Positions 52,610 through 62,414 of a stretch of DNA of 64,000 nucleotides are shown here, in pieces. The notes beneath the pieces are model-generated. The model was not told where the DNA came from, did not search any database, and worked only from the letters and a program-made list of their open reading frames with translations. The position numbers and the translations under genes were made by a program. Position 1 is the stretch's first letter. Each line of letters begins with the position of its first letter. The DNA is from JAJEFO01 sp965214325 (GTDB lineage Bacteria > Pseudomonadota > Alphaproteobacteria > Rhodobacterales > Rhodobacteraceae): positions 2,232,001-2,296,000 of the forward strand of contig CBDCBG010000006.1 in the NCBI GenBank assembly GCA_965214325.1, read 5' to 3'.

Positions 52610-54366
52610 GGGCGCGATTCTCATATGGTTCACCTTGTGATTCCATGATGTTCCACCTGCGAATCACGCGGCGAGCGCGATCTGCGCCGCCGGCCGGTTC
52701 TCGTTGGCGCATTCTGGTGGCTTCCAGCCGCCGTTGCGTTTCATGCTCGGGACCAGCGCGGCCCATGCCCGGTCGAAGCGTCCGGACTTGAGAAGCGACC
52801 GGAAAGTCAGGACACCCTGTCCGCCGTCGCGTCCCCAGCTCTGCCCTGAGCGCTTCATCCGGCACGTCACGAGAACCTTGTTGGCAGATTCAACTGCACC
52901 GGACCCGATCGCGTAGCCTGCCGCGGCGGCGTCCGCGTAGTCCATGCGTCGGCGGTTGTTGCGGAAGTAGGCCAGCTCCTTCCGGATCCGGTCGGCCCCC
53001 TTGCCCTTCCGCAGCAGGTGGCGCATGGCGTCGATCACCTTTCCGGCGCCCTTGGGATCGTGCCGCAGGACGTGCCGCCACTTCTCGAACCAGGCCGTTC
53101 CCGCAGGCGTGTCCGGGCCGAAGGCGGCGTCGGCAGCGGCACTCAGATGCTGAGCCGAATGCCAAAAATCCACTAGCATGACGTCGGGGCTCAGCGATTG
53201 CAAAAATGGCCAGTTGTCTTTCGCGCCATCGGCGACCACCGCGATCTTCAGGTCCGGATTTCGCCCGAGCCAGTGGAACGTTTCGGCCATCAGCTGCGAC
53301 TTCAGGCTCCCCTTGCCCTGCTCCGGCAGACGCCCGAAGGACCGGCTCTCCAGCATGTTCCCCTCGGCATCGACCAAGGCCACGACGCCGCACGACGCCT
53401 CGCGCCAGCCAGCGTCCGTTGCCTTTCCGTCCGCCGTCTCGGCGTTCATGCGCATCATCACGCCGTCAAGGGAGACAAGAACCGACACGGCTTCCGCCGG
53501 CAGTTCCTCCTGCTCCCGGAGACCCGGCAGAAACTCGCCGAAACACTCCTCCGCGCAAGCCCCGGCCTCCCCGGAAAGCCGCACCAGCGATGCCGTCGAA
53601 GGCCCCTCGCCGCAGAGCCTCCTCCAGGCATCTTCGCTCTCGCGGGCCGTCAGGCCGCTCATCAGATACATCGAGAGACCCGCCGCCGCAGGCGTCAGCC
53701 CGCCGACCGTCAGGCCAAGGACGCTCTCGGCCGGAACCAGGGACGCGCCGCGACCCGAAGGACGGTACCGCGACCGCAGGAAGCCGACTGGGCCGAACAT
53801 CGTCATCGCGCGGCCCGGCGTGACCTCGGCCTTCCGGTACGTCCGGCCCCCGGCCTCCACCGCCTCGCCGTGATCGTCAAGCGTCTCGAACGCGTCCGCC
53901 AGGACCGACCGGGCCAGGCCGAAGACCATGTCGCGGAACGCGGCCTCGGCCTGCAGCGGGTCGTCCCTGAACAGCGCCGCGACGTTCTCCGCCAGGCCGA
54001 TCTCGGCGGCCCGCTCGACCAGGGCGACGCCCGCCTTCGTCAGGCCGTCCCTTGCCGCCGTGACGGATTCGCTTCCGTCGCAGATGTTGGCAATCGAGGT
54101 TGCAGGTTGTAGACTTTCCATCGGAGTGCTCCTTTCCGCCCCCCGTCCAGGGGCGTTTTCAAATGGTTTGGAGGAGCACTCTACCACACCCGGATTCCAG
54201 GGCCAGGAACGCCGCAGACACGGCGGACGTGGAAAAATTGCGGCTTGCGCGACGAATTTTCGCGAAATCCACCCAATCAGGGGCAATCTCCAACTCCGGC
54301 TCACGAAAAATCGTTTGATTTCAGCTCACTGCAAAAACCGCAGTTCGCCATAGCGAAATCACTCCC
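52610..54366 (-). mobile_element. Second ISKra4-family element, 1757 bp
   Basis: The ends GGGCGCGATTCTC (52610) and, in reverse complement, GGGAGTGATTTCGCTATGG (to 54366) match those of the puuD copy, in opposite orientation. The internal leader before the transposase (GGTGTGGTAGAG-like segment) is also shared. The flanks have no recognisable gene. Confidence 0.85.
52664..54121 (-). CDS. ISKra4-family transposase (second copy)
   Basis: A 485-residue protein of the same length as the copy at 20749, starting MESLQPATSIANICDGSESV. The same motifs recur: VSLDGVMMRMNAET, VADGAKDNWPFLQSLSPDV, DFWHSAQHLSAAADAAFG and YAIGSGAVESANKVLVTCRM. The substitutions, scattered over the length, show that the two copies diverged and were not duplicated very recently. 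A longer frame upstream is open but is non-coding leader. Confidence 0.9.
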   Translation of the reverse strand: MESLQPATSIANICDGSESVTAARDGLTKAGVALVERAAEIGLAENVAALFRDDPLQAEAAFRDMVFGLARSVLADAFETLDDHGEAVEAGGRTYRKAEVTPGRAMTMFGPVGFLRSRYRPSGRGASLVPAESVLGLTVGGLTPAAAGLSMYLMSGLTARESEDAWRRLCGEGPSTASLVRLSGEAGACAEECFGEFLPGLREQEELPAEAVSVLVSLDGVMMRMNAETADGKATDAGWREASCGVVALVDAEGNMLESRSFGRLPEQGKGSLKSQLMAETFHWLGRNPDLKIAVVADGAKDNWPFLQSLSPDVMLVDFWHSAQHLSAAADAAFGPDTPAGTAWFEKWRHVLRHDPKGAGKVIDAMRHLLRKGKGADRIRKELAYFRNNRRRMDYADAAAAGYAIGSGAVESANKVLVTCRMKRSGQSWGRDGGQGVLTFRSLLKSGRFDRAWAALVPSMKRNGGWKPPECANENRPAAQIALAA

Positions 54367-54584
54367 TCGCCGCCCGTTGAATCTGGCGGCGTTTTCGGGC
54401 TTTCGACGGGGATTGCGTGGATCTGTGCCCCGCCGACAGCATTTCGCGGGCCCGCGAACGGCCGGCCGGGAGAACAAGACGGAATCATCTGCGGGCGGCC
54501 TGCCGTCGGCAAGGGTTTCGGGCACGGCTCCGCCGAGGCTGGTCCTGCCAGCGCCCGGCGGCTGCGATGCGGCGGGTTCCGCCG

Positions 54585-55736
54585 TTACGGCGCGCGCGCC
54601 GCCGCGGCCCGTCGCAGCGCGCGCGCCACATGCCCGAAGAGATCCTGGCGCGGATGGACCGAGGACAGCGACAGCCGGACCCGGCGCACGCCGAGGCGCA
54701 GCTGGCAGGCCACCTTCAGCAGCCTCGCGCGGATCGTCCCGTGCTGCGCCCGGGACAGCGCCGTGCCGGCGAGGCCCACCGACCTGACGGTCTGGAGCAG
54801 GATCCCGGCGAAGGTCGAGAAATACAGCCGCAGCTGGTTGGCCCGCATGGTCGCCGTCGAGGTCCGGTCAGCGAACAGGTCGGGCTGCCGCTCCTTGATC
54901 CTGTTCTCCATGTCTCCGCGGGCGCAGTGCGAATCCTCGCAGAGCGCCCGGGCGCCGATCTCCCGCACGGACAGGCTGGTGACTCAGCGTCCGGTGCCGG
55001 AAGTCCCGGAACCGCCGCGACGCCCGACCCGTCGTCACGCAGCGGCTCCGCGAACGCCGCATCCGGCGCGCGACCTTCCGGACAAGCCGCGCGTTGCGGG
55101 CAATGCCGAACACGTGGTTCACCGCGTTCGCCTCGCACCAGGCCATGATCGCCTCGCGGCAGAAGCCCGAATCCCCCCGCACCAGGATCCGCACCTCCGG
55201 CCACGCCTCGCGGACCTGCGCGACGATCCGGACCAGCTCGTCAGGCGCGCCCTCCGACGCGTCGATGCTCGACGGCCGCAGGCGGCGGCACAGCACATGT
55301 TCGCCGCAGGTGACACAAAGCGGCAGGCAGCAGTGACAGTCGCAATGCGCGTGGAAGTGGCGCCCTTCCCGGGCGCCGTGCCGTGCGCCTCCAGGAACGG
55401 CGCGACCGGCAGACGGTCGATCGCCGCCGGGCCGGCGGAGATCCTCTTGCAGCGGTCGCCCGCCGCCCGGTCCGGGATGCCGGGCTCGAGCCGGTTGAGC
55501 GTGCTCGAACTGGCCAGCGGATGGCCGCGGTCGCGCTCGTGCTCGCTGCGCTCGGGGTCGCGATGATCCGAGAAGCATCCCGCGAGCCGGCCGCTCACGC
55601 CGAACACGTTGTCGGCCTCCCGCAGGAGCAGCGCGCCGCCGTCCGGCGAAAGCCGCCCGCCGTCGAAGCTCGCCCTCACTTCGCGGCGGCCGTGGACTTG
55701 AAAAACGATCGGCGTGCCGTTACGCTCTGTCGACAT
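54585..55736 (-). pseudogene. IS1380-family transposase, internally deleted and frameshifted
   Basis: From ATG 55736 the sequence reads VFQVHGRREVRASFDGGRLS, PDGGALLLREADNVFGVSG, then jumps across a deletion to ERDRGHPLASSSTLNRLEPG. A frame change follows, and another frame carries CHYCCLPLCVTCGEHVLC-like sequence, REAWPEVRILVRGDSGFCRE and AIMAWCEANAVNHVFGIARN. A third frame holds the C-terminal CARGDMENRIKERQPDLFAD and RTSTATMRANQLRLYFSTFA. These are IS1380 hallmarks. Several lesions make it inactive. Confidence 0.85.
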
Positions 55737-55839
55737 GGGTTCCGCCCTCCCGGTGCATGTAACTTGTTGACAGAATTACATATATCGCGGAGAGCGGTCC
55801 CATGCCAGCCATTTTGGCGAGATTTGCGGGCTAGCTGCA

Positions 55840-56046
55840 TCACCGGTTGTCCAACGGTCCGTGCGGGACCTCGATCGCGACCCCGACGGCATCCGACGGC
55901 TCCCGGCCTGACGTCAAGATCCACTCCGTCATCTCCTCCAGGCCGCCGCCGTGGGGGCGAGCCCGCCCCCGGGTCCAAACGCGGTGCCGCCAATGGCGCC
56001 GAACAGGAGCCCGCAGGAGAGTGGCAGCCGGACCCGGCCGGAACAA
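55840..56046 (-). pseudogene. Possible IS110-family transposase fragment
   Basis: The minus frame reads HGGGLEEMTEWILTSGREPS then DAVGVAIEVPHGPL before a stop at 55840. This resembles the N-terminal DEDD-domain region of IS110 transposases (VAIEVPHGPV). Only about 40 residues are recognisable, and the IS1380 remnant truncates it. Confidence 0.4.
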
Positions 56047-56925
56047 CTACGCCTGCGTCACGGTCGGGATTTCCGGAAGATCAACGTCAACTTGCAGGCG
56101 CGCTGCAGTCGCAAGCACCAGTGCCTGGGATATGCACATGGGGGCGGCAATCGACCGTGAGAAAGTGTGACGATGTTCTGGCACCACGAACAATACATCA
56201 GCAGATTTCGCCAGCGGCGACAATGTGCTGTCCGAAATCGCGATGATCTTCGTTCCTGAATCCTTCAGGTTTTCTGAAATCGAGACTACCTCATTTGCGT
56301 AGTACCGAAATGAGACCGCCATCAATACGTCTTCGTCAGAGATCGTCTCGGCCATGTGCGTCGCCAAGCCGCCGCTTGGATCCAGAAGAACGCACTTCTT
56401 GCCGATCATCGTGAGCATGTACCGGAGAAAGTCGACCACCGGAGCCGAACGCAGCTGACCCAGCAGATATACTGACCTGGTGCTGCTCAACATGTCCGCT
56501 GCAGTCGACAGGTCCTGACCTGAAATGTCATCCAACAGGGCTTGCAGCGAGGCGATGTCCTTGACAACCAGGTCCCGAAGAAACCCGAAGTCTGTTGGGT
56601 CGTCGCGGTTTTCCAGGTCCCCCTCCAACGCACGAACGCGCGCCTCGAAACCTGGCGCGGCGGTTTCCAGCCGTTTCTGAAACAGTTTCTGGAGATCCTT
56701 GAAGCCGCTGTAACCCAGTGCCTGCGCAAACCTGACAAAGCTCGATGCATGAATGCCACAGCGATCCGCGATGGCGTTCACCGAGCGGACAGCAATCTCG
56801 TTCGGGTTTTGTGTCAAGTAGATCGAGATTTTCTGGTGCGACTTGCTCATGGCGTCGAAACGCTCATGAATCAACTGGATAAGCGCCTCGTAATTCTTCG
56901 GTGCTGATTGTCTTTCCTTGTCCAT
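56047..56925 (-). CDS. RpiR/MurR-family regulator (HTH plus SIS domain)
   Basis: A 292-residue regulator: an N-terminal HTH_6 domain (SVNAIADRCGIHASSFVRFA, QALGYSGFKDLQKLFQKRL) and a C-terminal SIS phosphosugar-binding domain (TRSVYLLGQLRSAPVVDFLR, EDVLMAVSFRYYANEVVSIS, GTKIIAISDSTLSPLAKSAD). RpiR-type proteins control inositol genes in rhizobia (IolR), which fits the iolG/iolD genes of this region. It is the last gene of a run on the minus strand. Confidence 0.92.
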   Translation of the reverse strand: MDKERQSAPKNYEALIQLIHERFDAMSKSHQKISIYLTQNPNEIAVRSVNAIADRCGIHASSFVRFAQALGYSGFKDLQKLFQKRLETAAPGFEARVRALEGDLENRDDPTDFGFLRDLVVKDIASLQALLDDISGQDLSTAADMLSSTRSVYLLGQLRSAPVVDFLRYMLTMIGKKCVLLDPSGGLATHMAETISDEDVLMAVSFRYYANEVVSISENLKDSGTKIIAISDSTLSPLAKSADVLFVVPEHRHTFSRSIAAPMCISQALVLATAARLQVDVDLPEIPTVTQA

Positions 56926-56975
56926 TTCTTTCCAAGAGACCTTTCAATCCCCGGTGATGACCATCTTGCTCATGA

Positions 56976-58076
56976 TCAACACTTCCAGCTGCGGGATCCG
57001 GAGGGCTGGATTGCCAGCCTTCGGGATGTCGGTTCGAAGGTTCGGACCATCTCGTTGCCGGGATGACGTGGTCGCGGCTTCGAACTGAGCCGCTGCAACT
57101 CTCCTGATCGTGCCGCTTCCTCGATTGCCAATAGCGCCTGAACATCCGCAAGGCCTTCCTCGCCATCCGCTTCCGGCGCGACCCCGTTCATGATGCAGTC
57201 TGAAAAGTACTCCGTCTGGCCCGCGAATTGATCGGTTTGCGGGAAAATGCGCTCGATCACCTCGAGACCGCGCTTGAGGCGCACGGTCGTCGGCGTCGTG
57301 AATTCGTAGGCGGCTTCGACCGCTATCTCGCCAGCGGTTCCGGCAATCCGGTACATGTCCAGTTGATCTGCCCCGAAGCTGGCACAGAACTGCGCCACAC
57401 GACCCTTGGGAAACATCAACGTTGCCGCAATCGTTTCCTCGACTTCAGCGAACCGCGGATCATCCGCAACGTTGCGTGTCGCGACGACATCGGTCGGTTC
57501 GTCTTCAAAGACATGGCGCGCGGCGTTCAGGCAGTAGACGCCTATGTCCTGAAGCGGACCGCCCCAGTGTGCGGCCTTGAGACGGTGGTTGTCCGCCCCT
57601 GCCTGGAAAGCGAAAAGCGACGTGAACACGCGGGGGTCGCCAATTGCGCCGCTTCGGATCAAGTCCAGAGTGTGAACGGTTCCCGGCTCGTTATGCAGCC
57701 GATAGGCCGTCATCAGGAATACATTGGCGTTCTTCGCCTCCTGTATCATCGCTTCGCATTCAGCTTCGGAGACCGCGAGCGGCTTTTCGACCATGACATG
57801 CTTGCCGGCATTTGCCGCGCGTATGGCGAAGTCGGCGTGCATGGAGTTTGGCAAGGCGATGTAGACCGCATCCGCGACATCTGCGGTAAGCATTTCATCA
57901 TACTGTTCATAGGAATAGATGTGGTCGATGCCATGGAACTCCGCGAGCTTGCCGGCGTTTCGGGCGCTTCCGCTGACCAGTGCGGTCGCCCTGGAGTTCC
58001 CGGTCAGGTGAACGCCAGGCAGGAACGCGATCTGCGAAATCCTGCCTGCTCCAACAACGGCGTACCTGACGTTCAT
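56976..58076 (-). CDS. Gfo/Idh/MocA-family dehydrogenase
   Basis: A 366-residue NAD(P)-dependent sugar or polyol dehydrogenase. The Rossmann start is RYAVVGAGRISQIAFLPGVH, followed by YIALPNSMHADFAIRAANAG and the signature GKHVMVEKPLAV with the catalytic Lys. The C-terminal substrate domain contains AHWGGPLQDIGVYCLNAARH, where Asp/His-type residues would act. It overlaps the upstream gene by four bases. The substrate is probably a polyol or inositol derivative; no exact assignment is possible. Confidence 0.85.
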   Translation of the reverse strand: MNVRYAVVGAGRISQIAFLPGVHLTGNSRATALVSGSARNAGKLAEFHGIDHIYSYEQYDEMLTADVADAVYIALPNSMHADFAIRAANAGKHVMVEKPLAVSEAECEAMIQEAKNANVFLMTAYRLHNEPGTVHTLDLIRSGAIGDPRVFTSLFAFQAGADNHRLKAAHWGGPLQDIGVYCLNAARHVFEDEPTDVVATRNVADDPRFAEVEETIAATLMFPKGRVAQFCASFGADQLDMYRIAGTAGEIAVEAAYEFTTPTTVRLKRGLEVIERIFPQTDQFAGQTEYFSDCIMNGVAPEADGEEGLADVQALLAIEEAARSGELQRLSSKPRPRHPGNEMVRTFEPTSRRLAIQPSGSRSWKC

Positions 58077-59218
58077 GCGTCAACCTCCACGTTCAGCCAG
58101 CGCCGCTCGCGAGCGGATCGATGGATTTGCTCTACAAGGGCCTGGATTCGCAGTCCGGCACGAAAATTGAACGGCTCGGGCCCGTCTCCGTTGATGGCCG
58201 CCAGGAATCCGGCGACTTCAATGGCCTTCAGGTCGTTGAACCCGATCTGATGACCGGGAGCGACGCAAAACAGGCCATAGGGCGGATGCGCAGGCGCGGC
58301 CTCGATGCGTCGGAAGCCGTGGCGACCGGGGGCATCTTCGATCGAATAGAAGTGCAGTTCGTTGAAACGCTCCTGACTGAAGGACAGCGCGCCCTTTGAG
58401 CCGCAGACATCGAAATCGTGCTGCATCTTGCGGCCGGTGGCGATCCAGTTGCCCTCGATGGATCCACTGGCGCCGCTTGCAAATCGCAGAAAGGCGCGGC
58501 CCACATCGTCCACATCGACCGAGCGGCGGGCGCCCTTTCCGTCAGCCCTTTCGCCTATCACCGTAACACAGTCCCCCATGACCTCGGTAATGGGCCCGAG
58601 CAGGAACTCGGCGGTCGCCAGCGTGTGGCTGCCCAGATCAGCCAGTGCCCCGCCGCCTGCGGGGTCGTGCCGGAAGGTGAAGGGGCCGTCGGCATCAGCC
58701 ATGTAGTCCTCGGCATGCAACCCGCGATAGCTGCGGATTTCCCCCAGTTCCCCCGCTGCAATCATCTCCCGCGCCAAGACAAGCATCGGGTTGCACAGGT
58801 AGTTGAAACCCACCTGCGTCCTGATCCCCGCTTCCTCTGCGGAATCGGCCATCTCGCGAGCGTCGTCGGCAAGTGGGGCCAACGGCTTTTCACAGTAGAC
58901 GTGCTTCCCGGCCGCGATTGCGGCAAGCGACATTTCCTTGTGCAACGCGTTCGGCGCAGTGATCGAGACAATGTCGATTTCCGGATTGCCCGTGACGTCA
59001 CGCCAATCCGCTGTCGCATGCGCAAAGCCGTAAGCCCGGGCAGCATCATGTGCCGCTTCCTGGTCTATGTCAGCGACTGTGTGAAGTTCGACATCCAAAG
59101 GCAGATCGAAAACGCGCGGTGCGGAGATGAAGCCGAAGGCATGGGCCTTGCCCATGAAACCGGTGCCAATGAGACCGACCTCAAGCTTGGGTCTGGAGTG
59201 CGACATCGATTTGCTCAC
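58073..59218 (-). CDS. Gfo/Idh/MocA-family dehydrogenase
   Basis: A 381-residue oxidoreductase: LEVGLIGTGFMGKAHAFGFI at the N-terminus, SITAPNALHKEMSLAAIAAG, GKHVYCEKPLAPLAD with the catalytic Lys, and GGGALADLGSHTLATAEFLL with Asp/His of the active site. Homology begins at MSHSRPKLEV (start at 59206), with ATG 59218 also in frame. Two non-identical Gfo/Idh/MocA genes in tandem (ATGA overlap) resemble scyllo-/myo-inositol or sugar-acid pathways. The 5' end overlaps the hydroxyacid-dehydrogenase gene. Confidence 0.87.
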   Translation of the reverse strand: MSKSMSHSRPKLEVGLIGTGFMGKAHAFGFISAPRVFDLPLDVELHTVADIDQEAAHDAARAYGFAHATADWRDVTGNPEIDIVSITAPNALHKEMSLAAIAAGKHVYCEKPLAPLADDAREMADSAEEAGIRTQVGFNYLCNPMLVLAREMIAAGELGEIRSYRGLHAEDYMADADGPFTFRHDPAGGGALADLGSHTLATAEFLLGPITEVMGDCVTVIGERADGKGARRSVDVDDVGRAFLRFASGASGSIEGNWIATGRKMQHDFDVCGSKGALSFSQERFNELHFYSIEDAPGRHGFRRIEAAPAHPPYGLFCVAPGHQIGFNDLKAIEVAGFLAAINGDGPEPFNFRAGLRIQALVEQIHRSARERRWLNVEVDA

Positions 59219-60161
59219 TGTTCACGATCAGGTCCCGATCCATCTTGCCCGCGAAGAAATCGAGAATGTTCTCGGCCGACGAGACTGCCATCCGCTCTGC
59301 AGCACCAAGGGTCAATCCACCGATGTGCGGCGACAGGATGACCTGGTCAAACCCGACCAGCGGGTGGTCGGAAGGAACGGGTTCCGTTTCGAAGACATCA
59401 AGGCCGGCGGCTCCGACCTTTCCCGAAGCCAAGGCGGATATCAAAGCGCTTTCATCAATGACTCCGCCACGCGCCGTGTTGACCAGCACGACACCTTCAC
59501 GCATCCCGGCGATCTCCTCTTCACCAATCAACGGCTTGCCCGTGTGCGGCAGGCTGAACGAGATCACGTCGGCCCAAGCGAGGCCTTCTTCCAGGGTCTG
59601 GACCGGCGCGGCGCCGCCCTTTGGCCAGCCATTGCGCAGCAAGTACGGGTCGAATGCCTGAACTTGCATGCCGAAGCCACGCATCATCAACGCCGTATGG
59701 CGTCCGATTCGGCCATACCCGACAAGCAGCAGGTTCCGTCCACGAACATCCTGCGCCTCCAGCCGGTTGCGCCACTCCCAAGGTCCGCGACGCACCGAGG
59801 CGTCAGCGCGAAGAACGCGTTTGCTGGCGGCGAGGATCATCATGGACGCGTGCTCGGCCACCGTCGCGGAATTCACGTCTCCGCAAACCGCGAGTGCTAT
59901 GCCTCTGGAATTGAGCGCGTCAAGGTCGACCGCATCATAGCCGACACCGTGCCGCGACACTATCTTGAGCTTGCTTGCCAGAGCCACTGTCGACCTGGTC
60001 ATCGGCTGCGTGCGAAGCAGGACCGCGTCCGCATCTTCAATGTGCTCGACAAGGCTTTCTTCAGAAGTTTCAAGGATATAAGTGATCGTAACGCCTCGTG
60101 CGGCGTCCAAAAGGGCGCGGCCAGCGGCATGAAGCGGGCCTGCAACGACGACATGGGGCAT
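59181..60161 (-). CDS. D-2-hydroxyacid dehydrogenase (NAD-dependent)
   Basis: A 326-residue enzyme of the phosphoglycerate-dehydrogenase type. The NAD-binding fold NLLLVGYGRIGRHTALMMRG, the catalytic Arg in VVLVNTARGGVIDESALI, a Glu in DVFETEPVPSDHP and the His in VILSPHIGGLTLGAAE are all present. It reduces a 2-oxo acid or oxidises a D-2-hydroxy acid in the cytoplasm. Its start overlaps the aldolase stop by one base and its end overlaps the next gene by up to 38 bases, showing a tightly packed operon. Confidence 0.9.
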   Translation of the reverse strand: MPHVVVAGPLHAAGRALLDAARGVTITYILETSEESLVEHIEDADAVLLRTQPMTRSTVALASKLKIVSRHGVGYDAVDLDALNSRGIALAVCGDVNSATVAEHASMMILAASKRVLRADASVRRGPWEWRNRLEAQDVRGRNLLLVGYGRIGRHTALMMRGFGMQVQAFDPYLLRNGWPKGGAAPVQTLEEGLAWADVISFSLPHTGKPLIGEEEIAGMREGVVLVNTARGGVIDESALISALASGKVGAAGLDVFETEPVPSDHPLVGFDQVILSPHIGGLTLGAAERMAVSSAENILDFFAGKMDRDLIVNSEQIDVALQTQA

Positions 60162-60970
60162 CAGTATGCGCCTTCCAGGTCCGAGACACCTGTGCCCTCA
60201 CCGGTCAGCTCGCGGAATCGCTTCACGCTGGCCGCGGCCGCGCTTGCGAGAAGCCGGCTATCCCCCGACACGGTCATCAGGTGATAGCCCCAGCCAGCAG
60301 CCTTCGCCGCATATTCCGGCGTGCCGCAATGAAGACAGGCCTTGATCCCGTTCTCGGCGCAGATTCTCGCGATGCGCTGGATCAATTCAATCATTTCCGG
60401 CTCTTCGCGATCAAACCCTGGGGCCAGGCGCCCCTCCTGCGTCCCAAGCGTCAGGTCGGCCGGGCCGACATAGATCCCGTCAAGGCCGGAAGTCGCCGCG
60501 ATCTCTTCGATGTTTGCGATGCCTTCCGCCGTTTCGATCATCGCGAGCGCGACCACTTCGTCGTTCATCGCCGGCCCGTATCCCGGCATGGCGAAATTCG
60601 CCCGCGTGGGACCGAAGCTGCGCTGGCCGAGTGGCGGATAGCGCAAGTAGCTGACGAACTCTGCAGCCTGCTCGGCAGTGCTGATCATCGGGCAGATCAC
60701 GTTCAGCGCACCGGCGTCCAGCGCCTTCATGATGATCGCCGGATCGAGCCAAGGCACACGCACCCCGATCGAGACGTCAGAGGCACGCATCGCCTGCATC
60801 ATCGCGAGAGCGTCGGAATAGTCCAAGGCGCCGTGCTGGACATCGACGGATATCGCGTCGTAGCCCTGCGCAGCCATGATTTCAGCCGTGAAGGAATTTC
60901 CGATCGAGAGCCACCCATGGAGCACTGGCCGACCTTCGGCCCAGAGCTGCTTGACTGCGTTGACTGTCAT
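60161..60970 (-). CDS. HpcH/HpaI-family aldolase
   Basis: A 269-residue class II (metal-dependent) aldolase, ATG 60970 behind GAGGAGGGG. Family motifs are LHGWLSIGNSFTAEIMAAQG, AISVDVQHGALDYSDALAMM, GVRVPWLDPAIIMKALDAGA, MIETAEGIANIEEIAATSGL with the metal Glu, and DGIYVGPADLTLG with the metal Asp. Such enzymes cleave 2-keto-3-deoxy acids to pyruvate and an aldehyde. The aldehyde dehydrogenase encoded just upstream in the operon would oxidise that aldehyde. Confidence 0.9.
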   Translation of the reverse strand: MTVNAVKQLWAEGRPVLHGWLSIGNSFTAEIMAAQGYDAISVDVQHGALDYSDALAMMQAMRASDVSIGVRVPWLDPAIIMKALDAGALNVICPMISTAEQAAEFVSYLRYPPLGQRSFGPTRANFAMPGYGPAMNDEVVALAMIETAEGIANIEEIAATSGLDGIYVGPADLTLGTQEGRLAPGFDREEPEMIELIQRIARICAENGIKACLHCGTPEYAAKAAGWGYHLMTVSGDSRLLASAAAASVKRFRELTGEGTGVSDLEGAY

Positions 60971-60980
60971 CCGCCCCTCC

Positions 60981-62411
60981 TCAGAACACGATCTGCGCAA
61001 GTTTGGTCTCGAGATGGCCGTCGATCCCCTCGCTGCCGCCCTCGCGGCCCAGGCCCGAGTAATTGGTGCCGCCAAACGGCGCCTCGGCGGCAGCAAGGGC
61101 GAAGCTGTTGACGCCCACCATGCCGGAATTCAGCGTTGCGATCGCACGACGTGCCCGATCGGGCGAAGACGTGAAGGCATAGGCCGAAAGGCCCATGGTC
61201 GAGCTGTTCGCGCGTTGAAGCGCCTCGTCTTCCTCGGAAAAGGAAGTGATCGCGGCAACCGGCCCGAAATTCTCCTCCGCAAAGACGGTCATCCCGTCGG
61301 TTACGCCGGTCAGAACCGTCGGCTCGTAGAAATGGCCTTCGTTGAAATCGGCCGCACGTTTGCCGCCCAGCGCGAGCGTTGCACCGCCCGCGACCGCGGA
61401 CTGCACGATGCGATCAATGGAGTCCAGGCTGCTGGCCTTGATCAGCGGGCCCATACCGGTTTCAGGATCAAGGCCGTCACCGAGCTTGATCTTGCTGGCA
61501 CGCTCCACGAAGCCCTCGACAAATCGGTCATGAAGGCTCTCATGAACAAAGAAACGATCCGGCGCGACGCAAACCTGTCCGCAATTGGCGTATTTCGCCG
61601 GCACGCTCGCTTCGAGCGCCGTGTCGAGATCGGCGTCGTCAAAAACGATGAGCGGCGCATTTCCGCCCAGCTCCATTGATGCCTTCTTGACCGTTTCCGC
61701 GGCATCTCGGAGCATCCGCTGACCCACCTTGACGGAACCGGTGAGCGAGACCTTCCGCACCCGCGGATCAGCCATGATCGGAACGTAGGTGTCGCTCGCG
61801 GCGCCGATCACGAGATTCACGGCACCGTCCGGGAACCCCCCGGCGCGCAAGCAGTCCACGAGGATGATCGCCGCCCCGGGGGTTTGGGAGGAAGGACGCA
61901 AGATGACGGGACATCCCGCCGCAAGTGCCGGGGCCAACTTGCGCGCGGGAAGAGCTGCGGGGAAGTTCCAGGCGGTGAAAGCCCCGACGATCCCGACGGG
62001 TTCGCGACTGATCTCAAGGCGCCCGCCGGGCACCCGGCTTTCAACCGTCCGGCCGTATATGCGCCGCGCCTCTTCGGCATACCATCGGAACTGATCACAG
62101 GCGAGGCCCCACTCGCGACCCGACTGGGCGAGCGGCTTGCCGGTCTCGGTCGAGATCATCTTGACCGCTTCATCCGTCCTGCGCACCATCTCGTCAGCGG
62201 CCCGATGCAGTGCATCGGCACGCCCGAATCCTCCCAACGCGAGCAGGGGTGCGAGTGCGCCTGCTGCCGCATCGATCGCGGATCGAGTGTCTTCGGGCGC
62301 CGCAGCGCAAACAGCACCCAGCGGCTTTTCGGTGACGGGCGAGAAGACCTCTGACGAATTTGCGCCCTTGACCCACGTACCGCCCACAAAGTTTCCGGAT
62401 TCTTCGTACAT
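60981..62411 (-). CDS. NAD(P)-dependent aldehyde dehydrogenase (succinate-semialdehyde type)
   Basis: A 476-residue ALDH. The Rossmann segment VGAFTAWNFPAALPARKLAP, the conserved Glu in SMELGGNAPLIVFDDADL, the catalytic Cys281 in NCGQVCVAPDRFFVHESL, and the C-terminal EAPFGGTNYSGLGREGGSEG (the latter typical of GabD-like enzymes) are visible. It probably oxidises the aldehyde released by the neighbouring HpcH/HpaI aldolase; succinate semialdehyde or glycolaldehyde are possible. It lies between the aldolase gene (10-base gap) and iolG (3-base gap). Confidence 0.92.
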   Translation of the reverse strand: MYEESGNFVGGTWVKGANSSEVFSPVTEKPLGAVCAAAPEDTRSAIDAAAGALAPLLALGGFGRADALHRAADEMVRRTDEAVKMISTETGKPLAQSGREWGLACDQFRWYAEEARRIYGRTVESRVPGGRLEISREPVGIVGAFTAWNFPAALPARKLAPALAAGCPVILRPSSQTPGAAIILVDCLRAGGFPDGAVNLVIGAASDTYVPIMADPRVRKVSLTGSVKVGQRMLRDAAETVKKASMELGGNAPLIVFDDADLDTALEASVPAKYANCGQVCVAPDRFFVHESLHDRFVEGFVERASKIKLGDGLDPETGMGPLIKASSLDSIDRIVQSAVAGGATLALGGKRAADFNEGHFYEPTVLTGVTDGMTVFAEENFGPVAAITSFSEEDEALQRANSSTMGLSAYAFTSSPDRARRAIATLNSGMVGVNSFALAAAEAPFGGTNYSGLGREGGSEGIDGHLETKLAQIVF

Positions 62412-62414
62412 TCG

